DNA of 9,429 nucleotides, taken from positions 1 through 9,429 of the forward strand of contig CAYHRJ010000041.1 of assembly GCA_964359095.1 (NCBI GenBank). Direction: 5' to 3'. Position numbers and translations under genes: made by a program. A model generated the notes under the pieces. The model had not been told where the DNA came from. It was given only the letters and a program-made list of their open reading frames with translations, and ran no database searches. Source of the stretch: JACRJW01 sp964359095. Lineage in GTDB: Bacteria; Patescibacteriota; Patescibacteriia; UBA9934; GWF2-40-263. Shown piece after piece: positions 1 through 5,206 of the stretch (within the stretch, counting starts at the first letter, position 1; each line of letters opens with the position of its first letter).

Positions 1-10
1 TAACTGGTTA

Positions 11-69
11 ATATGCGAATGAACTTGTGTATCATTGCATGATTCGGTATGATATGCGAACTTGATATC
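11..69 (+). repeat. Imperfect direct repeat upstream of the recombinase gene
   Basis: ATATGCGAA occurs at 11-19 and 52-60, each followed shortly by ACTTG or CTTG and a downstream ATC. Between them ATCAT-TGC-ATGAT (31-43) is a small perfect palindrome. The arrangement overlaps the candidate promoter. It could be recombinase or regulator binding sites, or chance. Confidence 0.4.
25..53 (+). promoter_or_regulatory. Candidate sigma70-type promoter for the recombinase-dnaJ cluster
   Basis: A -10-like TATGAT lies at 48-53 (5 of 6 consensus bases). TTGTGT lies at 25-30 (3 of 6), 17 bases upstream. Transcription would start near base 60 and leave a leader of about 47 bases before the ATG at 107. The -35 match is weak, so this is only a candidate. 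Confidence 0.35.
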
Positions 70-106
70 GTTGTGTCATGAAGTAATTTTATCAGGTTTT
101 ATCTAT

Positions 107-919
107 ATGGGAAAACAGCTCGCCATGGCTGAAAGGGAATTGAAAATCAGAAACTACAGTCGCAGAACGATCGATAGTTATCTCTATGGTTTGAGAAAGT
201 ATTTTGATTTCAAGCGTGTCAAACTTGAGTGTCTTGATGAGGAGAACGTAAAAGATTTTCTTCTTGATGTAGGACAAAAAGGAGGATCTCCACAAACGCG
301 CAATTCTTTTCTTAACGCGATTAAATTCTATTATCGGGAGGTCATAGGTATTGAATCGTTAATGCGTGTTCGTTTCGCCAAGAAGCCTCAGCATCTCCCT
401 GAAGTTCTTTCAAGATCTGAAATATCTGAGATTTTAGAAGTGACGCAGAATCAAAAGCATCGTATTCTTCTGGCTCTCTCGTATGGTGCGGGTCTGCGCG
501 TGAGCGAGGTGGTGGACTTATGCGTCCAGGACGTATCTTGTAAAGAACTTACGATTCATATTAAACAATCAAAAGGTCGGAAAGATCGCATAACGGTTTT
601 TCCAGAGAGTCTTGTCACAGACATTCAAAATTTGATCGCTGGAAAAGATTCCTCTGACGTTGTATTTTCAAGTGTCAGAGGAGGGAAACTGACAACTCGA
701 AGTGCACAAAAAATTTTTGAGACCGCACTGAAGCGCGTGGGTATCCTTAAGCCTGCCACGTTTCACTCTCTTCGCCATAGTTTCGCGACGCATCTGCTTG
801 AAAACGGCGTGGACGTGCGTTATGTGCAAGAGTTATTGGGTCATCAAAATATCCGTACAACGCAAATTTATACGCATGTGACAAATCCAAGCATTAAAAA
901 CATCAAGAGCCCTCTTTAG
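107..919 (+). CDS. Tyrosine recombinase/integrase, XerC/XerD-IntI-like
   Basis: Site-specific DNA recombinase of the tyrosine family, which cuts and rejoins DNA through a covalent 3'-phosphotyrosine. It has 270 residues from the ATG at 107. An N-terminal SAM-like core-binding domain (about residues 5-85) is followed by the catalytic domain (about 100-262). All catalytic residues are visible: Arg131 (AGLRVSE), Lys156 (SKGRKDR), His220 and Arg223 (HSLRH), His246 (LLGHQ) and Tyr255 (IYTHV). The IKSPL tail resembles the SPLD ending of IntI and archaeal XerA proteins. Other possible starts are TTG at 62 and ATG at 125; ATG 107 has an AGG at 94-96 as a weak ribosome binding site. The dnaJ start follows 3 bases after the stop. 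It could be the housekeeping dimer-resolution Xer or a mobile-element integrase; no dif site is certain here. Sampled base composition is AT-richer than in dnaJ. Confidence 0.9.
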   Translation: MGKQLAMAERELKIRNYSRRTIDSYLYGLRKYFDFKRVKLECLDEENVKDFLLDVGQKGGSPQTRNSFLNAIKFYYREVIGIESLMRVRFAKKPQHLPEVLSRSEISEILEVTQNQKHRILLALSYGAGLRVSEVVDLCVQDVSCKELTIHIKQSKGRKDRITVFPESLVTDIQNLIAGKDSSDVVFSSVRGGKLTTRSAQKIFETALKRVGILKPATFHSLRHSFATHLLENGVDVRYVQELLGHQNIRTTQIYTHVTNPSIKNIKSPL

Positions 920-922
920 ATT

Positions 923-1987
923 ATGGCAAAGGATTACTACAAAATATTAGGTGTTGACAAAAGCGCTTCAACTGACGAAATCAAAAAAGCGTTTCGGACA
1001 CTGGCGCACAAATATCATCCAGACAAAACAGGCGGCGATGATGCGAAGTTTAAGGAAGCCAACGAGGCGTACCAGGTGCTTGGCGATGCGCAGAAGCGCG
1101 CAAAGTATGACCAGTTTGGGTCAGCGGCTTTTGATGGGTCGGCTGGATCGGGTGGCCAAGGGTTTGGTGGTTTTGATTTTTCTGGTTTCCAAAACGCTGG
1201 TGGTTTTGAGGACCTTGGTGAGATGTTTGGTGATCTATTTGGTAGCCAGCGAGGGGGACGTCGAGGGCAGCCTCGTGGGAGCGACATTCAGGTAGATGCA
1301 GATTTGACGTTTTATGAATCGGTGTTTGGCGTAAACAAAGATATCGAAGTGACCAAGAATGGGAACTGCGAGCGTTGTGCTGGAACGGGCGGAGAACCAG
1401 CAACTGGGATGAAGACGTGTGACGATTGTAAGGGGAGTGGGGTGCAGGTGATGATGCAGCGAACCGTGCTTGGGAACATCCAGAGTAAGCGGACCTGTTC
1501 GACGTGTCAGGGGACGGGTGAAGTTCCAGAAAAAACATGCACAACGTGTCATGGGTCTGGTGTTGAGCGTAAGCGTGAACGATTATCTGTCGGGATTCCA
1601 GGCGGTGTTGATGACGGCGCGCTCCTGCGTGTGCAAGGAAAAGGCGAGGCGGTGCGTGGTGGTCGCTCGGGTGATTTGTTTGTACGACTCCATGTGCAAG
1701 ACGATCGTCGGTTTGAGCGCGACGGCATCCACATTCATTCTCAGGCGAACATCGGCTTCACCCAGGCCGCGCTCGGTGCCACGATTGAAATTGAAACCGT
1801 TGATGGAAAAGGAGATCTCAAGATTCCTGCGGGGACGCAGTCAGGTTCACAGTTCAGACTCCGCGGAAAAGGCGTGCCGTCCAATCGTGGTCGCGGCGAT
1901 CAGATTGTGACCGTGGAGGTGAGAACCCCGGAGAGACTTTCGCGAGAGCAGAAAAAATTACTCGAACAGTTGGACTTGAAGGAATAA
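923..1987 (+). CDS. dnaJ: Chaperone protein DnaJ (Hsp40, type I)
   Basis: Cytosolic co-chaperone that binds unfolded proteins and stimulates the ATPase of DnaK. It has 354 residues, a little under the usual 370-380. Domains in order: J domain (residues 1-67) with the essential HPD at 32-34; Gly/Phe-rich linker (about 68-115); zinc-binding region with four CxxCxGxG repeats starting at Cys149, Cys166, Cys192 and Cys206; then the C-terminal substrate-binding beta domains (about 215-335), which include the IPAGTQSG stretch. All four zinc repeats are intact, so this is a full type I DnaJ. It starts 3 bases after the recombinase stop with no clear Shine-Dalgarno sequence, so translation may be coupled. 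No dnaK or grpE lies in the window, so the chaperone genes are split in this genome or lie further away. Confidence 0.97.
   Translation: MAKDYYKILGVDKSASTDEIKKAFRTLAHKYHPDKTGGDDAKFKEANEAYQVLGDAQKRAKYDQFGSAAFDGSAGSGGQGFGGFDFSGFQNAGGFEDLGEMFGDLFGSQRGGRRGQPRGSDIQVDADLTFYESVFGVNKDIEVTKNGNCERCAGTGGEPATGMKTCDDCKGSGVQVMMQRTVLGNIQSKRTCSTCQGTGEVPEKTCTTCHGSGVERKRERLSVGIPGGVDDGALLRVQGKGEAVRGGRSGDLFVRLHVQDDRRFERDGIHIHSQANIGFTQAALGATIEIETVDGKGDLKIPAGTQSGSQFRLRGKGVPSNRGRGDQIVTVEVRTPERLSREQKKLLEQLDLKE
1979..1983 (+). promoter_or_regulatory. Ribosome binding site for the queuosine-salvage gene
   Basis: AAGGA sits 10 bases upstream of the ATG at 1994, inside the last codons of dnaJ. It supports that start and suggests co-translation with dnaJ. 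Confidence 0.6.
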
Positions 1988-1993
1988 TCTATT

Positions 1994-2941
1994 ATGGGAG
2001 GCATTCTTGAATCAACGAAATTTGTCACAGACAACGCTCTGTCTGTGACGATCAACGCTGCGCGTGCAGGAGAGTATGCACGTAGGTTTGATCATGGATC
2101 AACCAGACACTGGCTGAGCGCGGCTCCTTTTGACTTTTCAGGTTTTACCAATGAGGAGAAGTTGCATTTTCTTTTTCTGTTTAACGCTCTTAGTTTTTCT
2201 TATTGGGGTGAACCAAAATGGACGGTCGAATATTCTGGAAAGGAATATGATGGAGCCTGGGGGATGATTGTTGCTCTCGGTCATGCGGTCAAGACTGGCT
2301 GCCCGATATTGGAAGCCGCTTACTGTTCAGATATTTCGTTTGAATCTTTTTCAAATGTCTTGAAGGGAAATGTCGACATTCCTCTCCTTGAGCAACGATG
2401 GTCAATGATCAGACAACTTGGTTCTTTTGCAATGCAGCAGCCGCTGGGGACACTTGTAAAATCAGCAAATGGTGAGGCTCTGGTGCTTCTTGACTTGATC
2501 CTTGAGGTGCTCCCTTCATTTCGAGATGAATCGGAATATCAAGCTCAAACTGTGTGTTTCCAGAAACGAGCTCAACTGCTTGTTTCTGACATTTATCATA
2601 TCTTCGGTTCAGTAGGCTATGGAAATCTGCGTGGAGTAGATCGGCTTACCGCGTGTGCAGATTATAAGTTACCGCAAATTTTACGGAAGCTCGGAATTCT
2701 TGAATACTCTAAAGATCTTTCTGGGCAGATTGATGCAAAAAATGAACTTGCCCATGGCTCACTGGAAGAAATTGAAATACGTGCATCAACCATTCAAGCC
2801 ATTGATTTGATAAAAAATGAGGTCCGAAAACAAAATCCGTTCATCACCTCTATGGAAATCAACGATCACCTCTGGTTGATGACACAAAAGAAATTTTCTG
2901 ATGATAAACCATACCATCGGACAAGAACAACAGCTTACTGA
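1994..2941 (+). CDS. Queuosine-salvage nucleoside hydrolase, DUF2419/Qng1 family
   Basis: Predicted queuosine 5'-monophosphate N-glycosylase. Characterised family members (human C9orf64/QNG1 and bacterial relatives) release queuine from queuosine 5'-monophosphate, allowing salvage of the modified base. The protein has 315 residues, close to the family size of about 300-340. Family motifs seen: an NALSFSYWG-type segment at 64-72 (family LNFSFW), GKEYDGAWG at 82-90, IPLLEQR at 129-135, FRDE at 176-179, QKRAQLLVSD at 190-199, CADYKLPQIL at 221-230, LGILEYS at 233-239, EIEIRAS at 259-265 and INDHLW at 289-294. The acidic residues of the VSD and ADY motifs are likely active-site candidates; this is inference. 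It lies 6 bases after dnaJ and 5 bases before the NYN gene, and tgt is the next intact gene about 600 bases downstream, which fits a queuine-salvage role. Sampled lines are AT-richer than tgt, which may mean acquisition by transfer. Confidence 0.88.
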   Translation: MGGILESTKFVTDNALSVTINAARAGEYARRFDHGSTRHWLSAAPFDFSGFTNEEKLHFLFLFNALSFSYWGEPKWTVEYSGKEYDGAWGMIVALGHAVKTGCPILEAAYCSDISFESFSNVLKGNVDIPLLEQRWSMIRQLGSFAMQQPLGTLVKSANGEALVLLDLILEVLPSFRDESEYQAQTVCFQKRAQLLVSDIYHIFGSVGYGNLRGVDRLTACADYKLPQILRKLGILEYSKDLSGQIDAKNELAHGSLEEIEIRASTIQAIDLIKNEVRKQNPFITSMEINDHLWLMTQKKFSDDKPYHRTRTTAY

Positions 2942-2946
2942 AGCCT

Positions 2947-3348
2947 ATGACCACTCCATCCAAAAACTACGCCTTTATTGATGGGAACAATCTCCACATG
3001 GGATTAAGGCTGGCCGTATGGAAATTGGACGATCGACGATTTCGCGTTTATTTGCGGGAGCATTACGGAGTTGTGAAGGCATACTATTTTATTGGATACT
3101 CAGAAGACCATTTATCCATGTATCGACGACTGCAGGAAGCTGGATATATTTTGATTTTCAAACCTATGGTGAAAGTTTCTGATGGAACAATGAAGGGGAA
3201 TGTCGACGCAGAGCTTGTGTTACAAGCGATGATTGATCTCCCGATCTACGATAAGGCAATTGTTGTGAGTGGTGATGGTGATTTTACTTGCCTTGTCCGC
3301 CATTTGGTAAGTGTTGAAAAATTTGGAATGGTTCTTGCTCCTGTATGA
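2947..3348 (+). CDS. NYN-domain (PIN-like, LabA/DUF88-type) protein, truncated by an in-frame TGA
   Basis: Member of the NYN family, PIN-like metal-dependent ribonuclease folds whose targets here are unknown. The 133-residue product shows the acidic signature: Asp12 in FIDGNN, Asp87 in GNVDAELV, and Asp110 and Asp112 in VSGDGDF. It stops after VLAPV at a TGA (3346-3348). The same frame then continues for 31 codons with sequence typical of the family C-terminus, listed separately. The protein as read therefore lacks its last strand and helix, and may be a recent pseudogene, a strain variant or a sequencing error. It starts 5 bases after the queuosine-salvage stop with no evident Shine-Dalgarno sequence. 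The imperfect hairpin at 3447-3481 follows. The NYN assignment is firm; activity of the shortened form is doubtful. Confidence 0.8.
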   Translation: MTTPSKNYAFIDGNNLHMGLRLAVWKLDDRRFRVYLREHYGVVKAYYFIGYSEDHLSMYRRLQEAGYILIFKPMVKVSDGTMKGNVDAELVLQAMIDLPIYDKAIVVSGDGDFTCLVRHLVSVEKFGMVLAPV

Positions 3349-3444
3349 AGGCGTTGTTCTTCTTTGTTAAAAAAAGCGAGTGGGAAACAGATTGCTTTTA
3401 TGGATGGATTAGAGAAAAAATTGGCGTACCATTTCCATAAATGA
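3349..3444 (+). pseudogene. Detached C-terminal part of the NYN gene, same frame after TGA
   Basis: Directly after the TGA the frame reads 31 codons to a second TGA at 3442-3444. The peptide begins RRCSSLLKKASGK and continues IAFMDGLEKKLAY. This fits the usual end of NYN proteins, where a CSxLLKKA helix and a final strand and helix follow the VLAP strand. With the stop read through, the total would be 165 codons, close to the normal length. No start codon or ribosome binding site suggests separate translation. Confidence 0.65.
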
Positions 3445-3446
3445 AA

Positions 3447-3481
3447 AGGACCCCTGCAGGACGAAACCTGCAAGGGGACTT
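3447..3481. terminator. Imperfect hairpin between the NYN gene and tgt, possible terminator
   Basis: CCCCTGCAGG (3451-3460) pairs with CCTGCA (3467-3472) plus GGGG (3474-3477), with one bulged A at 3473 and the six-base loop ACGAAA. The flanks AAGG and CTT extend the stem weakly. On the plus strand the tail is ACTTCTCTC, a poor U-tract. On the minus strand it is TCCTTTTCATTT, somewhat better. It may end the upstream cluster, end a leftward transcript, or do both. Confidence 0.45.
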
Positions 3482-3499
3482 CTCTCGTGTACCACAGTG

Positions 3500-3528
3500 A
3501 ATATAGCATACATAAAAATAGTGGTCAA
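3500..3528 (-). promoter_or_regulatory. Near-consensus leftward sigma70 promoter
   Basis: Read on the minus strand, TTGACC (3528-3523) is separated by exactly 17 bases from TATATT (3505-3500). A TGC directly before the -10 gives an extended -10. Transcription would start near 3493 and run left into the hairpin at 3447-3481 and then antisense to the NYN gene. No convincing minus-strand gene lies downstream. Confidence 0.45.
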
Positions 3529-3544
3529 TATCGAGTCGTTTTTG

Positions 3545-3549
3545 CAGGA
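3545..3549 (+). promoter_or_regulatory. Ribosome binding site that sets the tgt start
   Basis: CAGGA lies 3 bases before the ATG at 3553. The open frame extends back to 3487, but the added residues do not resemble Tgt and run across the leftward promoter. ATG 3553 begins the normal family sequence (FHLKLKKARARCG). Confidence 0.5.
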
Positions 3550-3552
3550 AAT

Positions 3553-4725
3553 ATGTTTCATTTGAAATTAAAAAAAGCACGTGCTCGGTGCGGCCAGCTC
3601 ACGACTTCCCACGGCACGATCGAGACGCCGTTTTTTATGCCGATCGCGACCAAGGGCGCGGTGAAGACGATGTCGAGTGCGGACATGAAAGATCTCGGTG
3701 CACAGATTCTGCTCAGCAACACGTATCACTTGCTGCTGCGCCCAGGACTTGAGTCGATGAAGGCGCTTGGCGGACTTCATCGATTTATGGGTTGGGACGG
3801 TCCGATCCTCACAGACTCAGGTGGGTATCAAGTTTTCAGTCTCGCACGTCTCAACAAGACGACTGAGGACGGCGTCGTGTTTCAATCCCACATCGACGGC
3901 GCACGCGTTACGCTCACACCAGAGCTTTCGATGGAAATGCAATCTGCGATCGGATCAGACATCGCGATGCAGTTTGATGATGTTGCCGCCGGCGACTCTA
4001 CGCGCGAGCGCTACGAGGAGGCAATGGAGCGTTCCCTCCGCTGGGCACGACGATCAAAAGATGCATGTTCCTCCTACAACCTACAACCTACAACCTACCC
4101 ACCTCAGCTCTTCGGCATCGTCCAAGGCGGCACGCACGAGGATCTTCGCGAGCAATCCACAAAGGGACTCCTCGACATTGGTTTTGACGGCTACGCGATC
4201 GGTGGGCTCTCCGTTGGTGAATCACGGCAGGACGCGTACAGAATTGCATCAAGAGTCTGTGAGCTTTTGCCGCAGGACAAGCCGCGCTACTTCATGGGAG
4301 GCGGGATGCCTGAGGAAATTGTTGAGTATGTGAAGATGGGAGTCGATATGTTTGACTGCGTGTTGCCAACGAGGAATGCCAGACACGGAACGTTGTTTGT
4401 GTGGGACCAAGATCCATCGATGATTGATTTTGGCTTCGGTAGCCCCAGGCTTCAGCCTGGGTTCGATCCTCAAGACATACCCGGGCTAAAGCCCGGGTCT
4501 ACCTTTTATCAAACCTTACGAATAACAAACGAGAAATATCAATACGATCAGTCGCCCATTGATCCGTACTGCGACTGCGAGACCTGCACAACAACCTCAC
4601 GCGCGTATCTTCGCCATCTTTTTTCTGTGAACGAAATCCTCGCCCTGCGCCTCTCAACGATTCACAATCTTCATTTTTATTTGACGCTCATGAAGTCTCT
4701 GAGGAGGTGGATCGAGAGATCATGA
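3553..4725 (+). CDS. tgt: tRNA-guanine(34) transglycosylase (queuine tRNA-ribosyltransferase)
   Basis: Exchanges G34 in the anticodon of GUN tRNAs for a 7-deazaguanine base. It has 390 residues, slightly above the usual 370-380. Key residues: general base Asp88 (LTDSGG), substrate-pocket motif FDDV at 141-144, QGG at 191-193, GGLSVGE at 217-223, nucleophile Asp268 (MFDCVLPTR), and zinc ligands Cys340, Cys342, Cys345 and His371. The FDDV Val stands where Zymomonas Tgt has Cys158; eukaryotic queuine-using enzymes have Val there. The second specificity position keeps the bacterial Val (LSVGE, not LSGGE). Two in-frame insertions are repeat-derived: residues about 172-184 over a heptamer repeat, and residues 296-317 encoded exactly by a double palindrome. 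Both fall in surface-loop positions outside the catalytic motifs, so activity may be kept. The nearby Qng1-like gene supports queuine as substrate. The end is marked by the repeat/terminator at 4734. Confidence 0.96.
   Translation: MFHLKLKKARARCGQLTTSHGTIETPFFMPIATKGAVKTMSSADMKDLGAQILLSNTYHLLLRPGLESMKALGGLHRFMGWDGPILTDSGGYQVFSLARLNKTTEDGVVFQSHIDGARVTLTPELSMEMQSAIGSDIAMQFDDVAAGDSTRERYEEAMERSLRWARRSKDACSSYNLQPTTYPPQLFGIVQGGTHEDLREQSTKGLLDIGFDGYAIGGLSVGESRQDAYRIASRVCELLPQDKPRYFMGGGMPEEIVEYVKMGVDMFDCVLPTRNARHGTLFVWDQDPSMIDFGFGSPRLQPGFDPQDIPGLKPGSTFYQTLRITNEKYQYDQSPIDPYCDCETCTTTSRAYLRHLFSVNEILALRLSTIHNLHFYLTLMKSLRRWIERS
4073..4098 (+). repeat. Heptanucleotide tandem repeat (CCTACAA) within tgt
   Basis: Three perfect copies of CCTACAA (4073-4093) are followed by a partial fourth (CCTAC, 4094-4098). 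They are translated within the extra loop SYNLQPTTY of Tgt. Since 7 is not a multiple of 3, gain or loss of one copy would frameshift tgt, whereas three units restore the frame. Confidence 0.85.
4438..4503. repeat. REP/BIME-like double palindrome inserted in frame in tgt
   Basis: Two hairpins in opposite orientation: CCCAGGCT/AGCCTGGG at 4444-4461 (8-bp arms, 2-base loop) and ACCCGGGCT/AGCCCGGGT at 4479-4498 (9-bp arms, 2-base loop). Each has GGTAG on its outer side (4438-4442, and inverted as CTACC at 4499-4503). This matches the GTAG tag and inverted pairing of REP/BIME elements mobilised by TnpA_REP (RAYT) proteins. The element is 66 bases, exactly 22 codons in phase (Tgt residues 296-317). 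Confidence 0.8.
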
Positions 4726-4733
4726 AATCACTT

Positions 4734-4804
4734 TTGTCATTGCGAGCGCTCGCGAAGCAATCTCGGGATTGCTTCGTCGACCACGGGTCTCCTCGCAATG
4801 ACAA
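4734..4804. repeat. MITE-like dispersed repeat with 13-bp inverted ends
   Basis: Perfect inverted ends TTGTCATTGCGAG (4734-4746) and CTCGCAATGACAA (4792-4804) enclose an inner perfect hairpin, CGAAGCAATC (4753-4762) with GATTGCTTCG (4767-4776). The GTCATTGCGAG...CTCGCAATGAC form is a common dispersed palindromic repeat in many bacterial genomes (recognised from general knowledge, not searched). It begins 8 bases after the tgt stop. Confidence 0.8.
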
Positions 4805-4810
4805 TTTTTT
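4734..4810 (+). terminator. Probable Rho-independent terminator of tgt, made from the repeat
   Basis: The 13-bp outer stem of the repeat is followed at once by six T residues (4805-4810) on the plus strand, the layout of an intrinsic terminator. The minus strand has no equivalent U-tract, so action is expected only on rightward transcripts. Confidence 0.55.
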
Positions 4811-4811
4811 G

Positions 4812-4820
4812 TGATAAGAT
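4812..4820 (+). promoter_or_regulatory. Candidate extended -10 promoter for the membrane protein-clp operon
   Basis: TGATAAGAT (4812-4820) fits an extended -10 (TGn plus TAAGAT); no good -35 is seen 16-18 bases upstream. It lies just past the terminator. Its start site would fall at about 4827, next to the ATG at 4828, so the mRNA could be leaderless. No Shine-Dalgarno sequence precedes that ATG. Confidence 0.3.
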
Positions 4821-4827
4821 AATAGAC

Positions 4828-5203
4828 ATGATCACGCCCTCAAGACAACTTGTGTTTCGCACGCTTCTTTCGGAAGGCATCCGTGAAGGAATTTTTTGGC
4901 CTGTGTGGTGGTACTCTCGTGGACTTGGAGAAACAAGTACCTGGCTTTTGCGGTCGGTGAAGGGGAGCGTAAAATTTTTTGGCGTGGATGTGTGGGTGAA
5001 AAATTGGTTTGTGCCGATGTATGGCGACGCGTCAATCGCCGGCTCGCTCATCAGTTTTGGTGTGCGCAGCGTGGTGATTCTCGTCCGAGGCTTGGGTGTG
5101 ATTCTCTGGTTCGCGCTCTCGATCCTCTTGCTCCTCGTGTATGTCCTCGTTTTTCCTCTCGCCTTCATCGGATTTTTTGTTCACCTGATCGGCGTTCTTT
5201 TTT
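4828..5203 (+). CDS. Small membrane protein of unknown function upstream of the Clp ATPase
   Basis: Predicted 125-residue protein with no function I can name. The N-terminal half is polar to amphipathic and Trp/Tyr-rich (FWPVWWYSRGL at 23-33; NWFVPMYGD at 59-67). Two hydrophobic segments follow, roughly residues 82-105 and 104-125, or one long hairpin, so the C-terminus lies in the membrane. The frame could begin at ATG 4798, but that codon is inside the dispersed repeat, so ATG 4828 is preferred. The coding sequence ends at the TAA (5203-5205) and the next gene starts one base later. This implies translational coupling with the membrane-anchored Clp ATPase. The FVPMYG motif looks characteristic of a conserved family in related genomes; this is from memory and untested. 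It may be a membrane partner or adaptor of the ATPase (inference). Confidence 0.75.
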
Positions 5204-5206
5204 AAT

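Noticed and set aside
107..919. Integron integrase with cassette array
   Set aside because: The tail resembles IntI, but the neighbours read in the same direction, are housekeeping-like genes with tight spacing, and no attC-like sites separate them. The extra IntI-specific segment is not evident.
1050..1552. Minus-strand open frames opposite dnaJ
   Set aside because: They mirror the Gly- and Cys-rich codons of dnaJ and show no protein-family features.
3346..3348. UGA recoded genome-wide as Gly or Trp, or read as selenocysteine
   Set aside because: UGA ends the queuosine-salvage, tgt and clp genes and does not occur inside the other genes. No stable SECIS-like hairpin directly follows the TGA, and no Cys is expected at that family position.
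3442..3552. preQ1 riboswitch in front of tgt
   Set aside because: The hairpin there lacks the preQ1-I tail and pseudoknot pattern, and no loop-to-ribosome-binding-site pairing is visible. It looks like a simple terminator-type stem.
4073..4503. CRISPR-like array
   Set aside because: The repeats are a 7-base tandem and two palindromes with no regular repeat-spacer pattern, and they lie inside a coding frame.
4798..4827. Earlier start of the small membrane protein at ATG 4798
   Set aside because: That ATG lies in the right end of the dispersed repeat, and the first ten residues would cover the T6 tract and the candidate promoter.
4737..5168. Minus-strand open frame of 143 codons opposite the small membrane protein
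   Set aside because: It starts inside and ends in the repeat, is Arg/Thr/Pro-rich and low in complexity, and is opposite a better plus-strand gene.
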